Shown one piece after another: positions 44,141 to 53,389 of a stretch of 60,531 nucleotides of DNA. Each line of letters opens with the position of its first letter. Position 1 is the stretch's first letter. A model generated the notes under the pieces. That model saw only the letters and a list, made by a program, of their open reading frames with translations. It ran no database searches and was not told where the DNA came from. The position numbers and the translations under genes were made by a program. Source of the DNA: Aquidulcibacter sp. (GTDB lineage: Bacteria; Pseudomonadota; Alphaproteobacteria; Caulobacterales; Aquidulcibacteraceae); NCBI RefSeq assembly GCF_020253525.1, contig NZ_JADCBK010000065.1, forward strand, positions 1 through 60,531. Reading direction: 5' to 3'.

Positions 44141-45646
44141 ATGCAAGTTTCCGCGTCTCTCGCACCTGCGCGGCCTATTGGAAAGACTGGGAGGCCACCT
44201 GCAGCTAATGCACTTATGATTACGATTGCGTTTCTCACAGGTATCGGCATGCTCTCTAGTTCTGTGCCAACTTTGTTGTTGGGTTGCGCGATATGCCTGA
44301 TTTTTGTGACTTTGCTTTTGTGGACAGGAGATGAGCCCCCGATACTGCTTCTCCCCATTTTGTTTCAATGGAGCGAAGTTGCAATCTTGCCCTATTCGAC
44401 AAGTTGGCTTCATGTGCCGTTGGCCGAACTATCACCATATGCAGCCGACCTAAACATGTCGGCCATCTACGGCCTACTCGGTGTGACGGGGATGGCGATC
44501 GGGATGAAACTTGCAACCCTGACTGGTAAGCGGCGTGGGCTATCCTTTGCAGAGCGGATTAAGGCAGATGCCATGGCCATCCCGTTTGAGCGGGTCGTGA
44601 TCATTTCGTTTGTTTTGATCGGCGTTGGATATGTCTTTGCCGCCTTATCCCCTTATGCAGGCCCATTGAGAGAGCCCGCCGGTCAGGTCTCAAGTGTGAA
44701 GTATCTGGGTCTCTTTATCCTCACTTATACCTGTCTAATCAGAGAGCGGGGTTATGCACTATTGATCGCTGTGGTCTGCTTCGAAGTTGTGTTCGGGATG
44801 ACTGGATTTTTTGCTCAGTTCAAGGACTCTATTTTGACCTTCTTTGTGGCAGCTTTGTTTGCAAAGCCGCGAATCCGGGTCACGGACACCTTCGTCGTTT
44901 CCTTTGTGGCGATGATTATTCTGTCGGTGGGCATATTCTGGTCCGCGATTAAGCCTGAGTATCGTGATTTCGTAAACAAAGGGTCGGGCGAACAGATTGT
45001 CGAAGTACCGCTCGTCGACCGGATCGACTTTTTGTCTAATGCAGCTTTGACGTTCAATAACGAGAAAGTTGCTGAGGGCTTCCAAAAATTAGTCGCGCGG
45101 CATGGTTACATCGAGTTTCTTGGTTTGGTGATGCAAAACGTCCCAACGGGACTTGCCTATCAGAATGGCCAGATCACGCTATCAGTTTTCCGGCACATCT
45201 CTGTTCCCCGGTTTCTCTGGCCGGGTAAGCCACCGCTCCCAAGTGACACCGAAGTTATGTCAAAATTCACCGGTCTCCCTATGGTTTGGGGTAATGAGAC
45301 GTCGATCAGTATTGGCTATCTGGGCGAACTCTATGCGGACTTCGGCTATTGGGGCGGCATTTTTGCGGCCGCAGTCATCGGTGGTGTTATTGGACTAGCC
45401 TATCGAATCGTTCGTGATGCAAAAAACACCTCACCCCTAATGGCGGCGGGACTGTGCGTCATGATTGCACTAAAGGTCAGTTCTTTTGGGACCGCCTATG
45501 TTAAAATGGCAGGGGCGTTCGTCTTAGGCACTGTGGTTGTGTTTCTTCTTATGATGGTGATTTTGCCATTTTTGATGCCGGCACGGCAAGCTACTATTCC
45601 ACAATTTCCAGACGCAGAATTGCCACGCAGGCCGAAGCGCATATGA
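44141..45646 (+). CDS. Oligosaccharide repeat-unit polymerase-like membrane protein (Wzy candidate)
   Basis: A 501-residue protein with about eleven to twelve hydrophobic helices, interrupted by a large loop at about 290-390 (EVPLVDRIDFLSNAAL; VPRFLWPGKPPLPSDTEV). ISIGYLGELYADFGYWGGIF is a block I associate with O-antigen polymerase-type proteins. It would polymerise lipid-linked repeats in the periplasm. ATG at 44141 with GGAGAG is chosen; a TTG at 44126 is in frame. If this is the true Wzy of the cluster, a Wzx flippase is still missing from the window. Confidence 0.7.
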   Translation: MQVSASLAPARPIGKTGRPPAANALMITIAFLTGIGMLSSSVPTLLLGCAICLIFVTLLLWTGDEPPILLLPILFQWSEVAILPYSTSWLHVPLAELSPYAADLNMSAIYGLLGVTGMAIGMKLATLTGKRRGLSFAERIKADAMAIPFERVVIISFVLIGVGYVFAALSPYAGPLREPAGQVSSVKYLGLFILTYTCLIRERGYALLIAVVCFEVVFGMTGFFAQFKDSILTFFVAALFAKPRIRVTDTFVVSFVAMIILSVGIFWSAIKPEYRDFVNKGSGEQIVEVPLVDRIDFLSNAALTFNNEKVAEGFQKLVARHGYIEFLGLVMQNVPTGLAYQNGQITLSVFRHISVPRFLWPGKPPLPSDTEVMSKFTGLPMVWGNETSISIGYLGELYADFGYWGGIFAAAVIGGVIGLAYRIVRDAKNTSPLMAAGLCVMIALKVSSFGTAYVKMAGAFVLGTVVVFLLMMVILPFLMPARQATIPQFPDAELPRRPKRI

Positions 45647-45662
45647 GTCCGCTTGTTCAGCC

Positions 45663-46832
45663 ATGACCCCATCATGCCGTCACATCATCGCTGGACTGAG
45701 TCGGGAGTCCGGTGGCCCATCCTATAGCGTGCCGGCGCTGGCGGAAGCTCTCGCTGGACAGGGAAAGCCAGTTTCGATCTACTCGGTTCAAGATCTGGCT
45801 TCCACATGCCTACCTGTAGAAGGTAGTGTCCCGACACACCGATTCGAGCGATCCAAATTCCCGTGGGTGGCAATGATGAGCGGCTCGCCTGAGCTCAACC
45901 ATGCGATTGGCAAAGCGATAACCAAGGGTGACGTGATCCATAATCATGGCCTTTGGTTGCTACCGAACCTGTATGCCGCTTGGCATATACAAAGACTACC
46001 ACAGAGTTCTTCAAAGCTGATCCATGCTCCGAGAGGTATGCTCGGAGAAGCGGCCCGCAAAATTTCATCGTGGAAGAAAGAGCCAATCTGGTTGTTGTGG
46101 CAGAAGCAGGCGCTTCAACGCGCGCATTGCCTGCACGCCACTGCAGAGTCTGAGTATACTGAGATCAGAGCAGCCGGACTAACAAATCCAGTAGCAATCA
46201 TACCAAATGGCATTCATTTGCCACCGCTCCTAAAGCAATCTGTCAAACCAAAACACCAGAATGTGGTGTTATCTCTTGGGCGTATCCACCCAAAGAAGGG
46301 CCTTGACCGCTTGGTTCGGGCATGGGCGCAAGTTGAGGACCGCTATCCGGACTGGTGTCTGAGATTGGTTGGGAATGCCGAGGTCGGGCACGATACGGAA
46401 CTGGCTACGCTTGCGACAAACTTGGGTCTTAAGCGAGTTGAAATTCGTCCAGCAGTCTATGGCGAAGCAAAATGGCAAATGTTCCAGGAAACCGATCTCT
46501 TTGTCCTGCCAACACTGAATGAGAATTTTGGCATCACAGTTGCCGAGGCGCTCGCGTGCGAGATACCGGTCATTTCTACGAAAGGTGCACCGTGGCAAGG
46601 GCTTGAAGTCGAGCGATGTGGTTGGTGGATTAACCATGGCCCCGATGCAATTGCCGCTGCCCTAGACGTAGGCATGGGCCTAGATGCCAGATCCCGTGCT
46701 GATATGGGCAAACGGGGTCGAGCATGGATGATGCGAGATTTCGCGTGGCCTGCAATCGGAGCCGAAATGTCTAGTGTATATGACTGGCTTTGCCATGGCG
46801 GTAATCCGCCATCTTGCGTCCGTTTAACCTAG
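45663..46832 (+). CDS. Glycosyltransferase family 4 (GT-B)
   Basis: A 389-residue GT-B enzyme. ESGGPSYSVPALAEALAGQG is the acceptor-domain opening seen in WcaI/PssF-like GT4 proteins. HNHGLWLLPNLYAAW, VVLSLGRIHPKKGLDRLVRAW and NENFGITVAEALACEIPVI (EX7E) follow. It lies just upstream of a WcaF-like acetyltransferase, a frequent pairing. ATG start with a weak ribosome site. Confidence 0.85.
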   Translation: MTPSCRHIIAGLSRESGGPSYSVPALAEALAGQGKPVSIYSVQDLASTCLPVEGSVPTHRFERSKFPWVAMMSGSPELNHAIGKAITKGDVIHNHGLWLLPNLYAAWHIQRLPQSSSKLIHAPRGMLGEAARKISSWKKEPIWLLWQKQALQRAHCLHATAESEYTEIRAAGLTNPVAIIPNGIHLPPLLKQSVKPKHQNVVLSLGRIHPKKGLDRLVRAWAQVEDRYPDWCLRLVGNAEVGHDTELATLATNLGLKRVEIRPAVYGEAKWQMFQETDLFVLPTLNENFGITVAEALACEIPVISTKGAPWQGLEVERCGWWINHGPDAIAAALDVGMGLDARSRADMGKRGRAWMMRDFAWPAIGAEMSSVYDWLCHGGNPPSCVRLT

Positions 46833-46851
46833 TCAGGGCCCTTCACGAGTT

Positions 46852-47421
46852 ATGTCCAACATCGCCGCACTAGACATTGACGCCAACCGCCGCGCCAGAA
46901 AATGGAGCCGCAAAGAGCTCTTTGTGCGCCTGCTCTGGGAAGGTCTGCAAGCGCCCCTGTTTGCTTGGACCCCACGGCAATTCTGGGGCTTTAGAAATAG
47001 TGTCTTGCGGCTCTTTGGAGCCAGAATCGGGCGTCATGTTCAAATTCATCCGACCGTTCGAATTGCAATTCCTTGGAACCTAGATGTTCAGGACCATAGC
47101 TCTATAGGCGATCGAGCGATCATTTATAACTTGGGACCAATCCGACTGGGAGCCAGTGTTTCGGTTTCCCAGAATGCGCATTTATGTGCTGGCTCCCATG
47201 ACTTTACCAAGCCAGATCTGCCACTAATCAAACCACCAATCGCAATAGAAGACGGCGCTTGGGTTTGCGCGGATGCCTTCGTAGGTCCAGGCGTGACCGT
47301 GGGGTCAATGGCAATCATTGGAGCGCGCGCTGTCGTGACGAAGGATGTGGAGCCAAGTGCAATTATGGTCGGCAATCCAGCTCGAAAACTGAAAAAGCGA
47401 CGTGAGCTCACACACCCATGA
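46852..47421 (+). CDS. WcaF-like hexapeptide-repeat acetyltransferase
   Basis: A 189-residue soluble left-handed beta-helix acetyltransferase. The N-terminal helix region (KELFVRLLWEGLQAPLFAW) and SVLRLFGARIGRHVQIHPTV match colanic-acid WcaF-type enzymes. Hexapeptide repeats run from about 55 to 175, including SIGDRAIIYNLGPIRLG, SHDFTKPDLPLI with the likely catalytic His, and AWVCADAFVGPGVTVG. It transfers acetyl from acetyl-CoA to a sugar or precursor in the cytoplasm. The stop overlaps the next start (ATGA). Confidence 0.88.
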   Translation: MSNIAALDIDANRRARKWSRKELFVRLLWEGLQAPLFAWTPRQFWGFRNSVLRLFGARIGRHVQIHPTVRIAIPWNLDVQDHSSIGDRAIIYNLGPIRLGASVSVSQNAHLCAGSHDFTKPDLPLIKPPIAIEDGAWVCADAFVGPGVTVGSMAIIGARAVVTKDVEPSAIMVGNPARKLKKRRELTHP

Positions 47422-48254
47422 ATGTTTCGATTTTGATCCTGACCTATAATGAAGAGGTCAATATCGCTAGGTGCCTGAACTCTTTGGTTTGGTGTGATGA
47501 CATTGTCGTGGTTGATTCCGGCAGCACAGACCAAACAATCAGCATTGCAGAGCGCGCCGGAGCCCGCATCTTAAGGCGCAAGTTTGATGATTTTGCGGGG
47601 CAACGAAACTTTGGACTAGAGCATGGCAAGTTCAAACATGAGTGGGTGCTTCACCTCGACGCCGACGAAGTTGTTACACCCGCGTTTCAGGCAGCACTCA
47701 ACGATCTTGTGCCGCCGAATGGGATAGACGCCTATTTTGTGCCATCCAAAACAATGTTGTTTGATACTTGGCTAAAGCACGCCGGTATGTGGCCAACATA
47801 CCAGGTCAGATTGGGGCATCGCGACAGGTTGCGCTTTATCCAAGTAGGGCATGGCCAACGCGAAGACGTTCCCCTTGAAAAAACAGCAAAGTTCGACGAA
47901 CCTTATCTGCATTACTCTTTCTCGCATGGCCTGAAGCTTTGGCTGCAGAAGCATATTCGATATGCGGACGACGAGGCTGCTGAGCTTGTAAATGCGAGAC
48001 TTGGTATGGCTAAAGAGATAGCTAATCAAGAGGGGCCAACCCTTGATCGAGACGTCAAAATGCGTCGGCGCATGAAACTGGCTGCCAATAGGTTGCCATT
48101 GATGCTTAGACCCATTGCAAGATTTTTTTATGTTTTTGTCTTGCGCCGTGGATTTCTAGATGGCCCGCTAGGCCTTCTCTATAGCTTTATGCTCGCTATA
48201 TACGAAGGCATGATTGCCATCTTGGCTTACGAGAAGCTTCGTCAGAAGACCTAG
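47418..48254 (+). CDS. Glycosyltransferase family 2, WaaE/KdtX-like
   Basis: A 278-residue GT-A enzyme. MNVSILILTYNEEVNIARCL, DIVVVDSGSTDQT and HLDADEVVTP (DxD) are the hallmarks of the WaaE-type beta-glycosyltransferases of lipopolysaccharide core and exopolysaccharides. DFAGQRNFGLEH and HYSFSHGLKLWLQKHIRYA are further blocks of the same group. The C-terminus holds one or two hydrophobic segments. It is the last gene of the plus-strand operon and converges on the DUF1501 gene, 21 bp between stops. Confidence 0.87.
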   Translation: MNVSILILTYNEEVNIARCLNSLVWCDDIVVVDSGSTDQTISIAERAGARILRRKFDDFAGQRNFGLEHGKFKHEWVLHLDADEVVTPAFQAALNDLVPPNGIDAYFVPSKTMLFDTWLKHAGMWPTYQVRLGHRDRLRFIQVGHGQREDVPLEKTAKFDEPYLHYSFSHGLKLWLQKHIRYADDEAAELVNARLGMAKEIANQEGPTLDRDVKMRRRMKLAANRLPLMLRPIARFFYVFVLRRGFLDGPLGLLYSFMLAIYEGMIAILAYEKLRQKT

Positions 48255-48275
48255 CACGAACGCAACGCCACCAGC

Positions 48276-49694
48276 CTATAGGAAGTTGAGCTTGGCTGGA
48301 CTGAAGCGATTGAGGTTCGGGAAGATATCTGGCAATGCCGAATCCGGTACTCCCAACCAACTCGCCAATGTTGAGCAGTATTGTTGGTTACTGATTGTTG
48401 GGATCGACATGGGGGAGCCACCAACGTTGATCAAGTCATTGCTGTTTTCAGCGATATCGGTCAGCGAACCATAGATATCGCCGCCTTTAACCGCACCGCC
48501 GACGACAAAGCTTGCGCCGCCCCAACCATGATCGGTCCCGTCCCCATTTGACTTTGCGCATCGGCCAAACTCCGAGGTTGTGAACAAGGTCACATTGTTG
48601 CTCAGGCCCATCGCCGCCAGGGTATCGTAGAAGTAGCCGATTGCAGCGTCTAAACGGAGGAAGTTGCGTCCGTCGAGATCAGCAGCCTGTGCACTATGGG
48701 TGTCGAAATTGCGCATATTCACGAAGAACACTTGGCGATTGACGCGCAGAACATTGCGAGCCGCGATACAGCGCGCCACGGTCCGTAAGGCCGCAACCAC
48801 ATCATTATCCCGCCATGCAATCCGATAGTTTGGTATCGACGTGTCAGTGGGGATAGGCGCAAGGTCACTGGTTGCGGCAAAAGCCTGATTGAGCTGGGCA
48901 TAGGAATCCATGACCCGGCGATTGACTTTTAAATAATCTTGGTCCATCGCTTGGCTCATCGATGTTCGTTGCAGCAATGCGTTGAGTTCTGCAGAAGCTA
49001 CGGCTGAGCCAAAGACAGCGCCGTTCAAACCAGCGATATTTGAGGCTCTACCCGTCACATCAGCTTTAATGACTTCGGTAGCGCTTCCGACACTGAAGGC
49101 GTTGTTTAGCGGGCCAACGGCCATACTTGAAAACAAGTTATCTGGGTTCATGGAGGCTAAGACATCCATCGCCCGGCCCCCCCAGCCATAGCGGGTACCA
49201 TCGTCACCAAAAGTATGGATCTGGGCGTCACCATTGTTGTGCGAACCGGCAGCCGACGGTAGGCGCACGGCACCACTGAGGAGTTGGGATTTGGAAGCAG
49301 GCGCTTCCATGCCCCCATGACCATATACAATGGCCATCTTTCCTTGGTCATAGATCTGCTTCATGCGCGGCAAATTCGGGTGCAAGGCTGCCGTGCGCCC
49401 ACCTTGGGGTGATTGGGTTCCGAGTGAGCTCAAAGCGGCGCGATCGGGCATTGCTATCCCTGGTCGCAAAGCACGCAAGGCATCGTAATTTGTGGGATCG
49501 GATGGAATAATGGTGTGCATGTGATCTAGCCCGCCATCAAGGTAAAGACAGACGAGGGCTCTATAGTCATTGCCTGCCGCTGTAGCATTTGAGGCTGCAA
49601 GTTGCAAAGCGAGCGGGGAGAAGCCCCCGAGGAGGGCTGCTCCGCCAAGAAAGTGGCGACGGCTGAGTTTGTGGGCGATCTCTAAGTTTGACAT
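48276..49694 (-). CDS. DUF1501 family protein, Tat-exported
   Basis: A 472-residue protein with a textbook Tat signal (SRRHFLGGAALLGG, then a hydrophobic stretch to NATAA). Family blocks: ALVCLYLDGGLDHMHTIIP, GGMEAPASKSQLLSG, MRNFDTHSAQ, TLFTTSEFGRCAKSNGDGTDHGWGG and GGDIYGSLTDI. DUF1501 proteins have an alkaline-phosphatase/sulfatase-like fold, but their activity is not known. It is 20 bp downstream of the DUF1800 gene on the same strand; this pair is very commonly found together. Confidence 0.9.
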   Translation of the reverse strand: MSNLEIAHKLSRRHFLGGAALLGGFSPLALQLAASNATAAGNDYRALVCLYLDGGLDHMHTIIPSDPTNYDALRALRPGIAMPDRAALSSLGTQSPQGGRTAALHPNLPRMKQIYDQGKMAIVYGHGGMEAPASKSQLLSGAVRLPSAAGSHNNGDAQIHTFGDDGTRYGWGGRAMDVLASMNPDNLFSSMAVGPLNNAFSVGSATEVIKADVTGRASNIAGLNGAVFGSAVASAELNALLQRTSMSQAMDQDYLKVNRRVMDSYAQLNQAFAATSDLAPIPTDTSIPNYRIAWRDNDVVAALRTVARCIAARNVLRVNRQVFFVNMRNFDTHSAQAADLDGRNFLRLDAAIGYFYDTLAAMGLSNNVTLFTTSEFGRCAKSNGDGTDHGWGGASFVVGGAVKGGDIYGSLTDIAENSNDLINVGGSPMSIPTISNQQYCSTLASWLGVPDSALPDIFPNLNRFSPAKLNFL

Positions 49695-49714
49695 GACTCT
49701 TCTCGCTCTTCTTC

Positions 49715-51529
49715 TTAGCGTTGTACGCGATATTCTGGCGTTAGCATGGTCATCATGACGGCTAGCTTGATCCGATTGGTGCGATCTGTGTCCGTCACGG
49801 CTGGCAAACTATTAATGGATCGTACCAAAGCAGGCCGAAGGTCTGAAACGACAACACCAGGTGCGAGCAAAGTAAGCACCTTATCAGCCAACTTTTCGGC
49901 ATCTGTACCTTCATTCCAAAACTCGTCATATGCGAATGTGTTTTGGACCTTTGCAGCATGGCCACAGCCAGTCCCACCTCTTTGCAATGCATGCAGGACG
50001 AAGCGTGACCAATCCAGAGCAGCGTTGGTATCTGTTATCTGCATTTCGGGTGCAGTTAGGTTCATTGCTGCCAAACGACCATTCGCTGGTGTAAAGCTTG
50101 GGCGATAGAAGTTAAAGACTGTCGCCGAATTATAAGGGCGTTCCATCTCGGAAATAATATCGAAGTAAATTTTGCAACCTGGGGCACCGGCCCAAACATT
50201 CCCTTTGCCATCGCCTGCCTTAAGTACCCGATTCAATTGGGCAATCGCCAAGATGGGTTCGCGGACCTTGCCAAACTCATAAGGAGTGTTGTTGCTTTGT
50301 ACGCGTGCCTCCGGGTCAAGAAGGATCTGCTTGAGGACAGCTTTAAAGTCACCACGCACACCTTGCCCATTATTCTCAAACTTCGCGACAACTCGTGAAA
50401 CATAAGCGGGGCTTGGATTGCTGGTTGTAAAACGCTGGATCAGTTGCTTGCTGATAAACGGCGCGGTATTTGGATGGTTTGCCAAGGTGTCAAGCGCAAT
50501 GCCGATATTCTTGCGGCCATTGGCTTGAATTGTGCTGGGAGTCGAATTGGTCGGAATCGCGGGAATTTTCACACCCAGAAAGTTATGTTCCCGGGTGGAA
50601 GCGAAGTCCCATACCGACAACTCGCAGCGGACCAATTTGGCTTCTTCATTTGTCGGAGGCAACAGATTGCCCGCACGATCACGACAGGTCCCATATCGGT
50701 CACCGCCATATTGCATGCGTAACCCAGTGAAGACATAGGAGAGACCTGTTACATCGGCTTGGCTATAAGTTGGAATACGCGCACCGGAAGAGTCCAACTT
50801 CAGAGAGCCGTCTAGGTTAAGTTGCCAAAGCCCGATTGAAAAGAGCTGCATAACTTCGCGTGCGTAGTTTTGGTCAGGGGCGTTCCCATTGCGATCGGTA
50901 TTATTCATATAATCGAGATATTGAGCCATGATCGGACTAAAGGTCGCGCGCTCCAAGAACTCCCGATATGTACCAAAGCTGTTGTCAGCGGTCAGATCCA
51001 TCCAATGAATGGCATTCGCCCCAACTTTGTTCCGACTAACGACAAAGATTTGGGAAAGTGCCCAAGCCATTCGCAAGCGAAGCTGGTCAGGTTCCTGAGT
51101 AGATAATGTGAACCAAGCAGCACTTTCTCGGTCAGTATTGCCATCTGCAAACTCAACGGCGTTAGACGTCGGGCCGTCAACGCTATACCAGTTGATGAAG
51201 CTCTGCTTCCGAGGCATAGCGAATTGTTCGTCGAGCCAAGCGTTGTAACCGATGCTCATCAACCTATCGATCTCGGCGGAGGTTGCACCAAATGTCGCTT
51301 GATTAAGGAAGCGTGCCGCGTCTGCGCGCGAAGCTGGCTTATCCGGGAACGGTGGCTGCGGTGCCTGTACTGGCGGCGGCGGTGGCGGTGGCGGTGCCGG
51401 CTGCGGTAATGAAGAGGAGCTGCCAAGCCCTGCATCAAGCTTCGGGGCACCCCCGCCGCTGCCACAGCCGATGATAACCATAATCGCACCAACAATGGTG
51501 CCAAGCTTCAGTCGCCGTCTAATAGTCAT
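49715..51529 (-). CDS. DUF1800 family lipoprotein
   Basis: A 604-residue exported protein. The N-terminal signal ends in IIGCGSG, a lipobox, so lipid anchoring is likely. A Pro-rich linker (PQPAPPPPPPPPVQ) precedes the DUF1800 domain. ARFLNQATFGATSAEIDRLM, DNSFGTYREFLERATFSP, NYAREVMQLFSIGLWQLN and ALDTLANHPNTAPFISKQLI are the family blocks. Function is not established. ATG at 51529 with GAGAG is preferred over TTG at 51541. Cotranscribed with the DUF1501 gene. Confidence 0.88.
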   Translation of the reverse strand: MTIRRRLKLGTIVGAIMVIIGCGSGGGAPKLDAGLGSSSSLPQPAPPPPPPPPVQAPQPPFPDKPASRADAARFLNQATFGATSAEIDRLMSIGYNAWLDEQFAMPRKQSFINWYSVDGPTSNAVEFADGNTDRESAAWFTLSTQEPDQLRLRMAWALSQIFVVSRNKVGANAIHWMDLTADNSFGTYREFLERATFSPIMAQYLDYMNNTDRNGNAPDQNYAREVMQLFSIGLWQLNLDGSLKLDSSGARIPTYSQADVTGLSYVFTGLRMQYGGDRYGTCRDRAGNLLPPTNEEAKLVRCELSVWDFASTREHNFLGVKIPAIPTNSTPSTIQANGRKNIGIALDTLANHPNTAPFISKQLIQRFTTSNPSPAYVSRVVAKFENNGQGVRGDFKAVLKQILLDPEARVQSNNTPYEFGKVREPILAIAQLNRVLKAGDGKGNVWAGAPGCKIYFDIISEMERPYNSATVFNFYRPSFTPANGRLAAMNLTAPEMQITDTNAALDWSRFVLHALQRGGTGCGHAAKVQNTFAYDEFWNEGTDAEKLADKVLTLLAPGVVVSDLRPALVRSINSLPAVTDTDRTNRIKLAVMMTMLTPEYRVQR

Positions 51530-51773
51530 ACTCTCGCCCAACCTTTTGGCTTACCCTTCCCTTTTACATGAAGAAGGATACCGATCGGCTAAACGGCATG
51601 GTTAATACCCGCTAAAATGGTTCTAAGAGTTTTTACTCGGTCCCTTTGCGATCAGTTAAGCGATATTTCGCTTGATTTACTGACAGAAGTCTCGGTGGTG
51701 AAACTTTGATCTACCGAACTGGTTATGTGCGTAGGGGGTTTGGGGGGCCGACTATACAGTTGCTTTAGTCAGC

Positions 51774-52733
51774 CTAGCTCTGCTCGATATAGGCCGAGAT
51801 GGCTGCAATCGCTTCATCAAGAGATCCGTCGCGCTTTGGTCTGGTTGCTACAACCCCTTTCAACCCACGCGACATACCAAGTAGAATGACCCGTAACCGC
51901 GCGAGGTCTAGGTAGGCAGGTGCCATGAATGGTGGATAGATGCCGTTCATTAGAGTTGAGAAGGTGCCTGATCCAGACATAGGAATTAAACTGATATCTT
52001 GCATATCGTCTCCCCATGCGAGGCTCATTATGCCGACAATTTCCTCAGATTTGATAGTGCCGCGCCCGGGTGGGATCATGACATGATATTTATGTGGCCG
52101 GAAAAAGTCCCGTTCAAGCTTATCGCGCTCAATGCCAAGGGACTGAGCCGCATCCTCCCAGAGCTTCACTTTATTCACGCCGAAATGACAGATTGCGCCC
52201 TTGAGTGAATTGTTAGGGTCTGGAAACTCCATGACGGCCAAATCGTCGCCGAGTAGCGGCCAGCCTGTAGCTTTGGACAGTGCCACCGAAAGTGTTGATT
52301 TGCCTGCGCCAGAGGGGCCCGTGAAAAGCCATACGCCCTTAGGGGATTCCACGGCGCTAACATGAAGCGGCACATATTGGCGTTGAAAGGCAAGGGTGGC
52401 AAACCCGCACGTGGTCATATAGGGTCGGATATCCTCGTAGGGGACGCCCTCAAAAAGATCCAGCGTGACGCGGTTGCCGTTGCTGACCAGCAAGCGACAT
52501 TTTTCTGCTACCGAAAAGAGGCAATCTGTTTTGGTTACTTGAATCCAGTCGGCAAGTGGTAGGCTATCTTCCAATTGTTCAGGCACTTTACCATGTATCA
52601 AGTCAGCCCATGGGTATTCAACACCCTTACTTTCTTCTTCTGACATAGAAGTAAACTCTGGAAACTCGATTTCGGATCGAACTGCCAAACCAAAGAGTTG
52701 ATATAGATAAATCGGTTTAACTTCTGAAGACAT
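51774..52733 (-). CDS. Lasso-peptide-associated HPr-kinase-like kinase (K)
   Basis: A 319-residue protein. The C-terminal half is an HprK-type kinase core: His124 in PLHVSAV, the P-loop GPSGAGKST (139-147) and LLGDDLAVMEF. In paeninodin and pseudomycoidin loci such kinases phosphorylate the C-terminal serine of the precursor (family knowledge recalled, not checked here). It is 10 bp after the leader-peptidase gene, last in the operon. ATG at 52733 with an AGGG site is preferred over two in-frame TTGs. Neither precursor here ends in Ser, so its acceptor is an open question. Confidence 0.85.
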   Translation of the reverse strand: MSSEVKPIYLYQLFGLAVRSEIEFPEFTSMSEEESKGVEYPWADLIHGKVPEQLEDSLPLADWIQVTKTDCLFSVAEKCRLLVSNGNRVTLDLFEGVPYEDIRPYMTTCGFATLAFQRQYVPLHVSAVESPKGVWLFTGPSGAGKSTLSVALSKATGWPLLGDDLAVMEFPDPNNSLKGAICHFGVNKVKLWEDAAQSLGIERDKLERDFFRPHKYHVMIPPGRGTIKSEEIVGIMSLAWGDDMQDISLIPMSGSGTFSTLMNGIYPPFMAPAYLDLARLRVILLGMSRGLKGVVATRPKRDGSLDEAIAAISAYIEQS

Positions 52734-52743
52734 CAACAATACC

Positions 52744-53286
52744 CTATCGACTCTTAGTTAGCGCTATAGAGCGCGGTTTTTCATCGTAATATGCACTATA
52801 AGTTGCAACCGGGATGAAGGTGTCATTGCCTTCATGCCCAATCACCTCGATAGTGCAGCTTGTGACCCACGCATGTGCCCCAAGCTTTTGGATTCGGGCA
52901 TCAGTCGGCTTCCGATGAACCCCCAAGATCAGCTCGCTCGGTACGCCTCGCAAGCGCAACATGCCGCGCGCAGACAACGCTAGCATTAAACAGGTGAACC
53001 TCGTGCCAAACACCCGATGGATAACAAAGTGAACAGATGCCACTTCGATCGCGATCGCCTTGTACGTATCAGTCACAAGTGTGTCGTTCGCGCTTGGACC
53101 AGGCTTTCCAAGCAATCCACGCCAGAGCGAATAAGGGATGAGCCGGATTAATATCCAAGCTGTTAAAAGTCGGGAAAATGCTTCCGCATACATCAGCTTG
53201 CGGACCAATGGCACCTTCCAGAAGCGACCCAAGATCCAAAGAAGTTTTAGAAGCTTACGCATCATAAAGGTCACATCAGTTACCAC
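52744..53286 (-). CDS. Lasso-peptide leader peptidase B2 (McjB C-terminal-like transglutaminase-fold protease)
   Basis: A protein of up to 180 residues. Cys99 in RFTCLMLALSARGML and His138 in GAHAWV match the catalytic Cys and His of lasso B2 proteases; Asp155 is a possible third residue. The LRGVPSELILGVHR stretch is also typical. It removes the leader before cyclisation, working with the separate B1 recognition protein. The start is uncertain among GTG 53286, an internal GTG and the ATG pair near 53265. It lies between cyclase (103 bp upstream) and kinase. The order and split B1/B2 arrangement support the call. Confidence 0.87.
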   Translation of the reverse strand: MVTDVTFMMRKLLKLLWILGRFWKVPLVRKLMYAEAFSRLLTAWILIRLIPYSLWRGLLGKPGPSANDTLVTDTYKAIAIEVASVHFVIHRVFGTRFTCLMLALSARGMLRLRGVPSELILGVHRKPTDARIQKLGAHAWVTSCTIEVIGHEGNDTFIPVATYSAYYDEKPRSIALTKSR

Positions 53287-53389
53287 TATTTCGAACGAAT
53301 TTGGGACAGCCTCGGATAGAAAAACATTAGCAAGAACTATGCCTTCAGGGATAGCCTGGCTGTATCTACTTGGGACTCCAACGTCGGGC

